Positions 23,020 through 35,594 of a stretch of DNA of 64,000 bases are shown piece after piece; the stretch's first letter is position 1; each line of letters begins with the position of its first letter. The stretch is from the NCBI GenBank assembly GCA_032622095.1, contig CP136067.1, positions 1,488,001-1,552,000 of the forward strand, in the 5' to 3' direction. Both the position numbers and the translations under genes were made by a program. This DNA is from Siphonodentalium dalli. Lineage: Eukaryota > Mollusca > Scaphopoda > Gadilida > Siphonodentaliidae. The notes beneath the pieces were generated by a model. That model had not been told where the DNA came from. It searched no databases and worked only from the letters and a program-made list of their open reading frames with translations.

Positions 23020-26000
23020 ATGGGTATCTCTGCCGAGCAACATCGTATAGTGACGGGAATTTTTGATTCAAAGAAGAAAGCCCCGTCGCAGAAAATAAAA
23101 CATGTTACATGCAGCTTTCTCATATTGAAATCATTCCGTGGATCAAGTATTAGGCTACCGTTGATCCTGGTTTTAATGACAGCACTTCTTATAATTTCAG
23201 GTTCAGTCCATGTCAATCCGGGCCCTGTACTAGACCAGACATTAATAACTGAAAACCATCCCGACACTTTGACCATTTTCCAACAAAATATAAGAAGCAT
23301 TCGGAATAAAATCCACAAAATAAATCACATAATATCTGATTATGATATATTATGCTTTACCGAAACTCATCTGGACCCCTCATACCCATCTAAACATATT
23401 CTTATTGAAGGATTCACCCCTCCTGTCCGAGCCGATCGGGATTGTCATGGTGGTGGTATTTGTGTATACTTCGACGATAACTTATTATACCAGCGCATCG
23501 AAAGTCTCGAATTTGACACGTCTGTAATGTGGTTTGAAATACGCAGTAAACTTACAAAATTTCTCTTATGTCTATCATACCGATCAGAGGACTTCTGTGC
23601 CCCAAACTATTGGACCCTCTTCGAGGAATCCATTTTTGAAGCGTTAGATATTTCCCATAAAGTAATACTACTTGGGGATTTTAATTCAAATTATCTAGAT
23701 CCCTCGTCGAAACTTAAAAATATCACGGACTATTTTTCACTCAGAAATGTGATTACACCCCCGACCAGAATCACTGCTACATCCGCGACGCTTCTGGACC
23801 CCATCATTATAAGCCCTGGCATTCAAGTGAGGGATGCCGACATCCTTGACTTAGAAATTTCGGACCACTTAGGTGTTTATGCGACCATCTCATTTGATCA
23901 ACTGTCATCCCCTTCCTTCCAAAGGAAAATATGCGGCGACTTCCAAAAGGCGGCAATTTTAATAAATGATATAAATTGGGACGATCTTCTCCAGCCTGAA
24001 AACGACATTGATAGGGTAGTGCAAATTTTCTATGATAAATTCTTTGATATAATGCGAATCACTATACCACAAGCTACAGTTACGATAAGATCGAAAGACA
24101 AAATTTGGTTCAATAGCGACATCCGACGTGAGATTCGACGTCGAGATAGATTGCCATCGGTCGCCATCAAGTATGGCACTGAAAATAATTGGACAAAATA
24201 CAAAAAATCGAGGAACAAAGTCAACAACATGAAAAAGTATGCGAAAGCCAAATTTGAAAACAATATCGAAGATAGGGTAAATGACAGTTCTTCGCCCCGT
24301 GAATTCTGGCATCTCATCAACTTTCTTTTGAACAAAAAGAAGATAACAAAAATACCACCTATTTATTCTACGGATGGAGATATTAAAGTCAATGGTGTAT
24401 CTTTTGTCTCAAACGATTTGGGAAAAGCCGAGTGCCTGAATAAAAAATTCCTCTCAAATTCCACAATTGGCCAGAAAGATCACAAACTACCTGATTTCAG
24501 TTCACGATGCAATAAAGAATTATCAGAACTTAAATTTTCAGTCGATGATGTCATATCTGCGATCAGATCACTTAAAACGAACAAAGCCTATGGCTATGAC
24601 GGAGTTAGTCCAAAAATGCTCCACCGCACGGCTAACGCTATAGCCCACCCTCTTTTCTTAATTTAAAAAATCTCTACAAACGGGAAAGTTCCCATCACAG
24701 TGGAAGAAAGCCAATGTGATTCCTATCTTTAAAAATGGAGATTCCGCAGATAGCGCTAATTACCGACCAATTTCCCTTCTACCATGCCTGGGTAAAATTC
24801 TTGAAAAGTTAGTTCTAAAGAGAATCTCGTCCTTTTTCGATGAGAATAAACTCCTATTTCAAAATCAGTCGGGTTTCGTTCCGAAACACAGCACTACATT
24901 CCAAATGATTGATCTTTATCACCAGCTGTGTCAGACACTCGACAAAGGCTTATACACTTGTTCAGTATTTTGTGATATCTCTAAAGCCTTCGAGAGAGTC
25001 TGGCACAGAGGGTTGATTGCCAAAACTACCGCGTATGGGATAACAGGGTCGCTTTCTAAATGGCTGGAGGACTATCTCACTAACAGGAAGCAAAGGGTCC
25101 GAATCAATAACACTTATTCTGATTTTGAAACCATCACAGCGGGTGTTCCCCAAGGATCACCCTTGGGCCTTTCCTATTTTTAATATACATTAATGACATA
25201 CCAGATAACCTCACATCAACTGTTAGAATGTATGCTGATGACACATGTCTCACAGCTTCTCACTTCAATCTTAACATCCTACAATCAGAACTAAACGAGG
25301 ACCTCAAAAGGGTCAGTCTATGGGCAGACAACTGGTTAGTTTCGTTCAATCCCAAGAAAACCAAGGCAATATCCTTCTCATTCGTGCCTCAAGATAATTC
25401 CCCAGATTTAATATTCCAGGACGAAACTATTTCATTTAACGAATCGCATAAGCACCTTGGCCTTGAATTTCAATCAAATTTAAAATGGAACAAACAAATA
25501 GAATGCACAGCAAACAAAGCTGCTTCTAGACTATCACAATTGAGGAAATTTAAAAACGATCTCGATAGAAAGACACTCGAAAAAATTTACAATGCGTATA
25601 TCCTTCCTATTTTGGATTATGCTGACGTCGTATGGGATTCAGCACCCGATTACTTATTGGAAAAACTCGACCGAATACATAAAGACGCCGCTAGAATCGT
25701 AACCGGCCTAAATCGTTCACTATCACTTAACAAGTTATGGCATGAGGTAGGTTGGCGGACACTACACAGGCGTAGGCAACATCGCCATTTGCAAGCAATT
25801 AACAGAATTATCAATGAAGACGCCCCTTTGTATCTGACATATCTCCTACCGGCACGCTCCAGAGAACGATCGGATTATAATCTTAGATTTCCAAATAACA
25901 TTTATTCCTATTTCGCTAACACTGAGCATTTTAAACAGTCATTTCTCCCATCTGTTGTTCTGGAATGGAACAAATTACCTGTGTATGTAATCAATGCAAC

Positions 26001-26385
26001 CTCCATTTCCGATTTGAAAGCCAATTTAGGGATTATAGACCCAATAATAAAACCACCCTCTTATTTTTATACAGGAAAAAGGAAAATTAATACAATACAC
26101 TGTAAAATTCGGAATCAGTGTAGTGATCTTCGTTCGGATATGTTTGATAATCACATATCAGATTCGCCTATATGCCCCTGTAACATAGACATTGAAGACG
26201 CCAATCACTATTTTCATGTTTGCCCTTTATTTGTAGATCAGAGAATTGACTTTTACCGAAATTTAAGTATTAATGGCTTTCAATCATTAGAAGCAAATCA
26301 TTTCTTATATGGGGTAAAAGGTATAAATAAAAGCTATCAAATCAAAAGAACACTACTCTTTTCCGCATTACTCAATCTTTTATAG
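23020..26385 (+). pseudogene. LINE ORF2: endonuclease and reverse transcriptase, two frameshifts
   Basis: Starts at ATG 23020. Residues 46-60 are strongly hydrophobic and run into GSVHVNPGP (61-69). The endonuclease follows: QQNIRSIRNK, FTETHLD, GGICVYF, LLGDFN, and ISDH near residue 280. RT begins after about residue 510 (KTNKAYGYDGVSP). The first shift is at about 24655-24675: HPLFLI stops at TAA, and the fitting continuation (FKKSLQTGKFPSQWKKANV) is in another frame. The second is near 25165 after GVPQGSPLG, where one base seems missing; RT resumes with YADD at 25231-25242. The palm motif reads FCDISKAFERVWH, with Glu where Asp is usual as the second acidic residue. The C-terminus has CPC-H-C spacing (PICPCNIDIEDANHYFHVC). 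Few changes, so a fairly young insertion. It cannot make a full protein. Confidence 0.85.
23200..23226 (+). other. 2A-like NPGP motif at LINE ORF2 N-terminus
   Basis: Residues 61-69 read GSVHVNPGP, directly after a hydrophobic segment. Ribosome-skipping 2A peptides have D-V/I-E-x-N-P-G-P; here the NPGP core is intact but D and E are replaced by S and H. 2A-like sequences at this position are known in CR1-like LINEs of sea urchin and other invertebrates, some acting as signal peptides. Activity of this version is doubtful. Confidence 0.55.
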
Positions 26386-26680
26386 CTAAAACAGAGCGTT
26401 TTGAACAAACCCATGTATGGTAAATTTCGCTATTCATGTTTCAACTCACTGAGTTCTAGCGTTTTCTTCATAACCGAGATTGGAATACAGATGGAAACCC
26501 GACATCCGCAGCACACACACTCTGCACTCTTCTTTATAAACAGTTTGCTATATCTGCTATGTATTTTTATGCATATTCCATGATTGTATTAGGAGAGGGG
26601 CAAGTTTGAAAGTTTTGTAACTTGTGCCCTGATCCCTATGTATATTTGTTCTCAATACATTAAAATATGTTTTTTTTTAA

Positions 26681-27552
26681 AACAAGTCCAAAATATATCT
26701 TGAACGCACGGATTCGAGGACGGTAACATGTAATAAACAGAGAACACCACGTATATTAATGAAATTGTTGATACCGCACTTGTGCCATCGAGGAAGTATA
26801 GAACTCGAGGCTGTGCTTCTCGTTCTACCCTTGCACGCTAGCGTGTCGTGTCAACACACACATCAACACACTTGGGTCGTTCTGTGTATATATATAGTAT
26901 CGTGTCAGTAGGTGTGTTAGTAATCATGCACATTGCGTGATTACTGTTCAGTTACTAAACCAACTCTTCTTGGTACACAACAGCTTGGGATATCGAATGG
27001 TTGATGCTGTTTCGGTCCGAGTCCTGCCCTGCTACTCTTCTGTTACAGACTTTCATTGAAAAGATGTACATGGATCCCGCGCATTGTGAAAGGCTGCCCT
27101 ATATGTTCTTATAAACGAAGCATCCATTTGATCTATAGTAACTTCAGCCCACGATTCTGGCCGCAAAGTCCATTATAGAAGAATAACGGGATGGGACTAG
27201 GTCCAAAACATTATCAACCCAACCTATACCACACGATGTGGACCGAGAAGACTTGGCCTACCCAGGTACTAGTACATGCATGTATTATAGGGGGACTGTA
27301 TACTGAATGCGACCATTTATGAGACCAACTCATGTTATACTCAACAGAATATATCCAAATCAATTAATTTGAGCCATGAGCTTCCTGAATTTTTGCAAAA
27401 CCCTGTGTCAATGCATGCTCTTATATATGCGAGGTTCCCATGATGAGTCTTATATATAGGAGAATACATTGGCCTATTACAATATATAATTTTGACCTTG
27501 TAAGCCAATGCATTCTCTAAAATGTGTGAGGCTCCATATGGTAGACCCTCAT
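26681..27552. other. No recognisable gene
   Basis: Spacer between two LINEs. It contains an imperfect inverted repeat near 27470-27530 (AGAATACATTGGC against GCCAATGCATTCT). Confidence 0.5.
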
Positions 27553-28140
27553 ATAGATAGATAGATAGATCTTTATTGCGCGACCACAAACAAATACATT
27601 TGGGTATGGCAAAATACATGTACATGTACACATACAGAAAATAAAGAAAACAAACATATAACATGGTATGGTAATCAATGGGTAATATACAAGCATAAAT
27701 TCTGAAATATAAAGTTCTTGTCTAGCATTTTGCCCGTTATTGTCACATTATTCGCGTCTTAAATAAGAAGCTGTCTGAATAAAATTACTGAGGGCCCTAT
27801 TACAAAGTCGATCATCAACTGCAAAAAGTATACGAAATTTGTTGTAATTTGTTCCATTGTTTCATATAGTAATATCCGTTGGATATTATATCGAGGACAG
27901 TGTATTATAAAATGTTCCTCGTCCTCAACGACGCCTGTGTGACACTGTTTGCATACACGGTCCGGTCTGCGGGTAATCCATGAGATAATCCATTGGCACC
28001 ACACTATCTTTAGTGCTACACACGTGTTAGGAATCTGTGCCAATGTTTTTAAATCGACACAAAATGATAAGAATACGTGCTTGGACAAACCTGTGAATGG
28101 TTGCGAAAAAGTTCTACGTCGAAAAATGGGGATAACTTAC
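27553..28140 (-). pseudogene. LINE 3' end: RT C-terminal zinc-knuckle region, 3' UTR and tetranucleotide tail
   Basis: The minus frame at 27759-28088 ends with RVCKQCHTGVVEDEEHFIIH followed by CPRY, the CxxC-EDExHF-C pattern found at the C-terminus of many LINE RT proteins. Downstream on the minus strand the 3' UTR ends in GCGCAATAAAGATC and a short (CTAT)n tail at 27553-27573, the kind of microsatellite tail left by target-primed insertion. Everything upstream of this region is missing, so it is a 5'-truncated copy. The C-terminal motif differs from both the 23-26 kb and the 47-50 kb LINEs. Confidence 0.75.
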
Positions 28141-29712
28141 TAACAAACGATAGATGTACTTCATAATAACAGGTGTACATGTTCCCATGATACTAAACAT
28201 CTGCAAAGTAAGAAAGACGGATGGGCAAACCGATTCTTCGTTCAAACTTTAAGCCCTGAAAGCAATTGTGCTAGTACTGATTATATCATACTAGTATGTA
28301 CATGTACAGGAGCGTGGAAATTCTCCAACATCAAAAATTGAGACTCTATAAATTGGGTGCATGGGTTATAACTTTGCATACATGCATGCATACATGTAAC
28401 GGTATACTTGAGCATATCCCAATTAAATGAATGACTGTAATCACTGTAGCAAATATCAAAACATGCTTGTATTGATAATACATAAAACAATTCACTTATA
28501 TCGATCGATGATGTCTGCTGATAATGGCCCGGTTACGAGTTTTATTTATTTATTTAATATACAATAGTTTATGGCTGGAGTCATAAACTAAGTTACAAAT
28601 TTCTGTGCAACGACGGAACCAGAATTAATTAACAGATGTGGATTTGGTTGCATTTAGCACCCATCGTGTAAAAATCGATGCCGAAACAGGGCGTCAACTG
28701 AAGACACTCGCTGACTATAGAATAAAATTAATACATTTCTGGGATAAGTATACATCTATTAGTTTTGTAACAGTTTATTCCATACATTTGCCTGGAAATT
28801 GTATGAGAATATCTCGAATATCGATTCTTTGCATTCGAGTTTTGCTGTAACATATATTTATTCCCGTCGATTTGTATTTTCATCGTACTCAGTACAGTGA
28901 ATGTTGCAGATTTTGGTTTACCAACATGTTTTATTCCAGAGTCATTTCCATTTCGATTGGTAGTCACATTTGGCTTATTGGTAAAGTTCTTGTTATTACT
29001 TCAGACTAAACAAATTTTAGACTTATCCTTTTTTTTATCTGGAAAATATTGCTTTTTATCTGTTCGTGCAGATAGCTCAGCCATGGTTTATCAGATCCGA
29101 ATGGAATTTGGTATGAGGTTTGTCAACATAAATGCCTTCAAAACACTGCCCAATGACGTTGTTTGCTTTTTCATTTTGTCTAAGTTATCAAACTTAGTTT
29201 GTCAATGTGTCGTGATTTTAGTTTGTCCCGCTTGATTTTTTGAATTCATGCATGTTTCGTCCAATAAAACAGGCCAAACTAAGACATCTTTCGATATTAA
29301 GCCACATCAGAAAATTAAATAAACCTCGGCGGAAAGCCACCTTGGCGGGGGATACTCTGGATGGTGCACTTGTTTTCACATTGATTTTATGACCTTTTTG
29401 GACTATTTTGCTAATCATGGAATCATTCGAATGATAAAAATCATCCGATAATCCCATCAACATTAACAAGCGGGGGCAAATTGCGTTTATGTATGATCAC
29501 ATTAGTTATATAATACTATGACATTATAAATACCATTTTCCAGACTCGATAATAACAAAACAAGTGCAAATTTGCGTGGAGACTATTATCTATTGTATTT
29601 CTTGAACTACCATCCAGATGAATAAGATACTAATCATGTGTATATTCTTTAATTGAATGAGGGAATCTATGTATAGTACCGAAATGAAACGAAACAAATA
29701 ACTACGACATAC
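28141..29712 (-). other. Downstream of TRPM S6 exon; no further exon found
   Basis: If the TRPM transcript continues leftward, this is intron. No exon encoding the expected post-S6 segment was found by eye here, nor in 20.8-28.1 kb. Plus-strand frames at 28638-28850 and 28897-29235 have no known domain. Confidence 0.45.
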
Positions 29713-29812
29713 CTGAACATTGCTATGAGGAAATTGAGAAGTAGGACATGACAGATTAGCATGTACGCTCCCATAAAGTACTTCGCCACATATTCTCCCT
29801 CCACAGTCGAGG
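29713..29812 (-). CDS. TRPM-family cation channel, exon encoding S6
   Basis: A 100-bp exon bounded by a minus-strand acceptor (TTGTTTTCAG) and donor (CAG|GTATGTC). Read in the phase left by the S5-pore exon (1 base carried over, G+CC = Ala), it encodes about 33 residues ending HVLLLNFLIAMF, the hallmark end of transmembrane segment 6 in TRPM channels (usually LLLNLLIAMF). It leaves two bases (AG) for the next codon. TRPM proteins are tetrameric plasma-membrane cation channels; S6 lines the lower gate. The stretch between pore helix and S6 is unusually short and lacks the cysteines common there, so a small in-phase exon could lie unseen in the 2.35-kb intron. Confidence 0.85.
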
Positions 29813-32164
29813 CTGAAAACAATTGTAAATTCTGTACTCGCGTTCAAGTCAAGAATTTGTAACCAGTGTAGTTTGCTAATCGGTTATTCAGCAGCTCGTC
29901 ATAGTGGGGTGAACATTGTGAATGCTAGGAGAAATGGTCTCTGCAAATTCATTGAATAATGTAACACAATGTACACAACACGTATTGGTTGCTATTAAAA
30001 TTGAAATGTTTTGTAATAGCCATAGTCTCTGATTGGTAAAATGTATATATTGATAGTATGTGATTGACAGCGCTAGCTATACTATGGACATATTTATTAT
30101 GAATAAAGAGTCTGAAATTACTTCTTAAAACTAATAATACTAGTTGCCTATTTTACCAAATATATGTACTACATTATTATTAATTTTTAATATACAGCAT
30201 GAAAGTATATCATATGCTAGCGTAATCAACGAACCAAAACAAAACAACGCACATGAGGTTAGTTATGATTCCCTGTATTCACTCCAAATAAGGTCACTCC
30301 AAATAAGATTCAAACGAGCCTATATTTCCTGGGTTGGTTAACAGTAATTAAACTGCGTACAGATCGGTTCGTCGAAAGAATTGACTCCAATCGTAATTTC
30401 GTCTTGATTGAAAGCTACACTATAGATGGTATAAACTACCAACATTAAAGTGAAAATAGTTATACCTAGTCGAGAGGGGACCGGGAAAATATTTGATGAA
30501 TTTAACCAATATATTTATTTTGTGACGCTGGGTGAGCGCTGCGGCTGAGATACTATACAGATAAGCATCCCCATTTCATAGTTGTTCATTTCATTCGTAC
30601 GATGTCACCGTATCGATTTCTACGAATATCGACGAACAACGTCATCGTGTAACTTTCCCCATCGACCGAGGTCGCCCGAACCTGCACGAATGTATCTTCC
30701 GCTGTGTTCATAATTATGTGTTTCCATTTGATTCCAATAGATAGTATGATATTTATGGATTATCACATGCATGTATGAACTATTCAGTCTTATGCTAACA
30801 ATTAATTCCATATTAAATATATGTTATTTCGCTCCTCCCAGTTCCTACAGTACCAAGTGGTGTTAGAACGGTAAACTCGTGATGTCATTCTTATTATATT
30901 TAAATCACTTTTTACTCGGCCCGATGGGTGTAGACGGTAGTTACTATATAGTATCGTTATCTATTTTGTCTTATTTTCTCAATAAAAGGTAAACTACCGC
31001 TACGAATGAACTTATATTGTAACTCAATACTCATAATTCTCATTTGCAATACCAGTAATCGAAAGACACAGAAACAAGATTGTCCGATTACGACAGTAAA
31101 AGTGCTCGCATAAATTCCAGACAGCAGCGTCGTATTAGTTAATAATTGGTGACGTCACAAAATCAGATATAGTCTATATACGACCCAAAGCGTCCGGCTT
31201 TTGTTCGTTATGAATCCACATAATTATAGATGCTAGCTCAGCCAATTAGATAGATACAATTGTAATACTGCACGTTATACGGTTACAACAACGTGTACTA
31301 AATGTCAGTCTGTAATTGGATCACGTCAAATAAGAAAGGATGCTTTGCATACGTGAGCCAATGTAAGGCCATTTGTTTTTCTAGCTGACTGAATTCCGTG
31401 CCATAAACATGTAACTGTTGATAATATGTGTGTTCAAGTGACTTTGGACACCATTTTTCCCGGTATGCGGCGATACATCGAACTGGTAATGCTACAATCT
31501 GCTTCATAATAGTTTATGTAGCGTCCGAGATCAGTATTTGAAAAACGGAAAAATAACGAATGTTGCAATTGCCAAGCGTGATATGTTTACATGTTTTTGT
31601 AGTGACGATATCATTAGCCTTGTGTTGATAGTAAATATGGAAGATATAGAACTAATTAATGTTGATATTGCCAAGCGTGGTATGCTTTCAGGTACATATA
31701 TGGCTACCATTCGAGTAACGTACGCTCGCGCTCCTTGTCATTGTAATAATATTAGTAGTACAATAGATGTGTCCTGACCAATGTGACAAAACAAAACAAT
31801 CACCGGTACGTTATACACCCCCGAAAAAATTTAGATCTGAACAATGAATCCATATAAGTATTAATATGTCTTGATGGTCAGTTATCAGCTTTCAAATGAT
31901 GAACTTTTCACATGTTTTGACGTTTTCAGCAATTCCAGTGATCGTCTCCAAAAAGAGGGGCCATGATTTCGTTTTCACAAAGCAGTGAAATGAGATTTCC
32001 CAACTATTGTTATTGGATGAACTCGATTTCAACGTAAGGTAGGGTAGGGTGGACACAAACTCAGGAAATGATCTTCAATATTATAAATTGATAGACAATC
32101 CGACGGGAAACTATAGTGACCGTCACCAATTATATATGGAATGCGTTAATCAATTGCCTCTCAC
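29813..32164 (-). other. TRPM intron (2.35 kb) between S5-pore and S6 exons
   Basis: Bounded by donor CCG|GTGAGAGG and acceptor TTTTCAG|CC. Contents are AT-rich with no transposon I can name. Short frames at 31298-31507 (-) and 31538-31777 (+) are unsupported. Words in 31380-31500 (TGTTCAAGTGACTT, CACCATTT) recur near 40975-41005, suggesting another old dispersed repeat. Confidence 0.7.
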
Positions 32165-32342
32165 CGGTATATTCTTTGAGGAAGAGCTCTCCGAAAATGT
32201 GGAAATATGACTTTTTCCAAATATCAATGGTGAGATATTTAGCCGAGAAATGGTGTTCGTTATCAAGGATCACTTCAGAAGCAATTGCGTATCCCATCAT
32301 AAACAATAACATGATCGCAATGAAATCCAAGAGGTCTCTCAT
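32165..32342 (-). CDS. TRPM-family cation channel, exon encoding S5 and pore helix
   Basis: A 178-bp exon with acceptor TTTCGTTGCAG|ATGAGAG and donor ATACCG|GTGAGAGG. It starts in phase 0 and encodes MRDLLDFIAIMLLFMMGYAI through a hydrophobic S5, then SYFHIFGELFLKEYT. TRPM channels have K-x-M-x-D at the S5 start and a pore-helix/filter segment like IFGQIP or IFGEVF; here the filter region reads FGELFL. The previous exon ends GPKLLMMTSEM in phase 0, so the junction reproduces the conserved LGPKL...M|M.D boundary. The plus-strand frame over this exon is a shadow. Confidence 0.88.
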
Positions 32343-32569
32343 CTGCAACGAAATATTATTGGAGCTAGTTTTTCTGTTTCCTTTTACGATGTATGTATTG
32401 CTGTATGGCCCAGGGGGTAATAAACACATTGCAGGAAGGTATGCCGGGGTTGGTGGCCAGATGGGCAAAAAAACGCGTTTTTTTACAACCTCATATGGGA
32501 TGGTGGGGTGAGAAAATTCCTTCTGGACACCTATCGGAAAGAAGCTTCGAGAAATGTAAAATTGAAATA

Positions 32570-33665
32570 AATAAACTTGTCTTGATATAACTAAAGCCTA
32601 GAACATTGTGTGCATGGAAAAAGAGTGAGCATCTACCTCAAACATGAATGTGAATATTAATGGCTAGAATATAACATGTCATCACACTGTTCATCAGTGC
32701 GTCAAGCCAATCAGTGAATTATGTGTATGTCTATCAACGCATATGATAGATATGTTACTCTCACAGCACCTAAAATATCCAAATCTGGCATAGAGACTGT
32801 CTGTCATTTATTATAACAGACGTTGCTCAAGTAGACTAACACAAGTGTTAAGGCATAATGCTAGATAATGGACTGGTTGACAGACTAATCGGGAAAATGA
32901 TTAGAAATTATGGAATTGTGTGTGTCCTGTACAATGACCTAAGTTTGCATATATAAATAAACGTGTCCTGATGTAAATAATGCATAGATCAGCGTGGGCA
33001 TGGAACAAGAGCGAGCAACGGTCTCTAAAATTAATGTGACTATCAATGGGTAGAAAATATCTGTCATCAGTGCATCAAGATACTCATTGAATTATTTGCA
33101 TGTCTGTCAACTCAGATGATCTCTCACAAGACCTGAATTATCCAAGTCTGGTATAGTGTTGTGACTGCTTGTCATCAATATACAAATGAGTAGGATATGT
33201 CTGGATTTTTCTCTCAGACCCCTGAACCGAGTTCAACCAAATTTGGTGTGGTGACTCGGGGGTACCCTGGCAGATAATATAATACTGTTAGTTTTTTCAA
33301 AATTTTGCTTTAAAACAAATAAAATTGATTTTGTTAAATTTAGAAAGGAATTCATATCTAAAAAAAATAAAACAATATATATAAATCAAAATGTTTTCAA
33401 TGATCAAAATGTATTTGAAGCGCACAAAGGGACCGCCTCTAAATAAAGCCTTTGTCTGAGATAAAAATGTGCGCGAAGTCCCACAAAAAGAGCCCGTTTC
33501 AGCTAGTTTAGTAGAATAGAAGTAAGTTGCTCGAGTAGACTAACATAAGTGGTATGGGATATGTTAGATAATGGGCTGTTTGACAGACTAATCAGGAAAT
33601 AATTAGAAATTATGGAATTGCGTGTAACCTGCACAATGACCTAGATTTGCATGCAGATGATCAGC
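32570..33665. repeat. ~375-bp tandem duplication; second copy split by a ~320-bp insertion
   Basis: Unit A (about 32570-32945) contains AAATAAACTTGTCTTGATAT and GACAGACTAATCGGGAAAAT. Unit B starts at 32950 with AAATAAACGTGTCCTGATGT, follows A to about 33190, is interrupted, and resumes at about 33515 (GAGTAGACTAACATAAGTGG) through GACAGACTAATCAGGAAATA. The interrupting 33195-33510 starts near AACCAAATTTGGTGTGGTGA and contains A/T-rich sequence and AAATAAAGCCTTTGTCTGAG; it looks like a separate dispersed element. Confidence 0.75.
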
Positions 33666-34979
33666 AATTGATAAAACACTTTTTGTTCAATTAAAACAGC
33701 TTCTGAAACAGATTAACTGTTATTCGAACTAAATGAGATAATTCCCAGTCATACGAGTGATATCAGTAGAGTTTTATGTGATTTTAGACCAAATTTTGTG
33801 AAATTTAGGGGGGGGGGTGAGTGTAAAAACAAATTGGGACTAACAATTTTCTTTTTGCAGGTTTGGGGGTGGTGGGTCCCAGATAATGCCAGATGCAAAA
33901 AAACGGCATACCTTCCTGCAAATGTTTTACTATCCCCCCTGCAGGGCCTATGAAAGAAAACAAAAGCGCCACAGGGATAACGACAGAGAAGAGTGAGTGT
34001 TATTAACTTTAGTTTAGGGAGATGCGATGGTGTAATGGTTTACTAAACTTTGTGTGGTTTATCAGCTGTACCCACCATGAAGGCCTGATTTCAAATTGGC
34101 GAATTTTTTTTATCGATTTTAAGTCAGATAACACGGAATAGAGCTGGGTGTGGAATATGTCACAAACGCCAAATACACCTCGGGAAAGTAGTGCCCATAT
34201 TTGAGTACCACCCAGCAGAAAAGTAGGTGTCAAAACTGCGCTATCTAGATGCCAGTTAGTAACGGTTTGTGATGTACCGTTATCCCAACACTGAAACTAC
34301 ACCAATCGGGTCGTGTGTAGGTAATAGGCGGACGTACGTACTTGTGACGTCACACATAAATACCAGTATACCGTGAAGGTGACATTTTTAGTGAGAAAAA
34401 TTTGTCGTAAAAAAATTGAGGTGATTTCCGGTAGTGGAGTTCATATGGCTTCTCAGAAGTACGGAACGGTAATGGATAGATATCTGAAGCATCGGTCAAT
34501 TGTTACAGGAGCAAAAACAAATCGATACTAAATTAATCTATTCGTATATATTTTGGTGACACGAATAGCCTTCGAAATTGTTTACTACTTTTTAACGATA
34601 AAGAAAACAACCTTCATTGATTTCAAATAGCTCAATGATATATTGATCGATTTAGCACTGTTTAGCATTAAACCTACTTTGTGTACTGCAATGGGGTACA
34701 CCAACATTGTCAACAATCATAGATGCATGTCACGAGTAAGTAAAACTTAAAAGTGTCAAAATATAAGATGGTGTGTCAATCAGGATAAGACATGAGTTTG
34801 AGTAAGTGCGTATTCTGCATATTTAAAATAGATTCCCCTACCACAATGGGACGTCACCGATCATGTGATGGGATACAGTGCAACTAGCTAGCATGTTAAA
34901 TTTTATTTATGTTTACAATAGAAAGAAAATTCAGCCTGACATAATATGAGTACATAGAGGATATCTAGTGTTGTTTAGT

Positions 34980-35091
34980 GGATACAGAAAAATATGTCAT
35001 GAGTGAGCGAGACAAATGTTTATTTTTGTTGAGCGGCTTGCCGCGAGCGAAAATAAACATTTGTCTTGGAAACGACATATTTTGTATACGC
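34980..35091. repeat. Hairpin element, ~50-bp imperfect arms
   Basis: GACAAATGTTTATTTTTGTT on the left pairs with CGAAAATAAACATTTGTC on the right, flanked by a second match (ATACAGAAAAATATGTC against GACATATTTTGTATAC). The loop is only about 6 bp. MITE-like. Confidence 0.75.
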
Positions 35092-35594
35092 TTTTCCAAA
35101 GAAATTCACCATTTACGAAAATAAATGATATCACACTCGTTTTCATTCCATGCATGGTGTTTGAATCCATCACCTGATCGCTGCCTGTTCACGCAATGCT
35201 ACTTCACCATCCGCAGAATATAAAAAATATAGTTTCCGTATTCTTCCCTTTAGTTCGCTCCATAAATATGACGATTTTCAACATCAAATATATGTTATTC
35301 ATAACTGTAATACTATCAGTGAATACAATATAAATTAGAATATCACAATGGCTTCATTCACGCTTTTTCTTCTTCAACACAAACTTAGAATAAGAAATTA
35401 AACCGGAAAACGTACGCCAGAAAACACCGGCTCGAAATTGTAAACACATTCAATAAATCCAATCGCTGTCACTGCCAATGACCCGAATACGTCTGAAACG
35501 CTTTGGAGTTGAATTGAGATTCAGTTCATTTATAACTTTATGATCCTGAGGAGCCTGGAAATAAACATTAACGGCTCCCTGAAATGTATTAGCA

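Larger units (their letters stand above)
22700..26680 (+). mobile_element. L2/CR1-like LINE, near full length, frameshifted
   Basis: Contains, in order, a short 5' ORF, an apurinic-type endonuclease, a reverse transcriptase and a C-terminal Cys/His region, then a 3' UTR of about 260 bp ending near AATACATTAAAATATG and a T-run at 26669-26676. Endonuclease-RT layout, YADD catalytic box and the C-terminal region place it in the Jockey/CR1/L2 side of non-LTR elements. The exact clade needs a tree. It lies in the region downstream of the S6 exon of the minus-strand TRPM gene; whether inside its transcript is unknown. Confidence 0.85.

Noticed and set aside
22944-24335. Minus-strand ORFs of 101-124 codons
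   Set aside because: They are antisense shadows of the LINE endonuclease/RT frame.
32116-32590. 131-codon plus-strand ORF
   Set aside because: Lies opposite the TRPM S5-pore exon, which has domain, splice and phase support on the minus strand.
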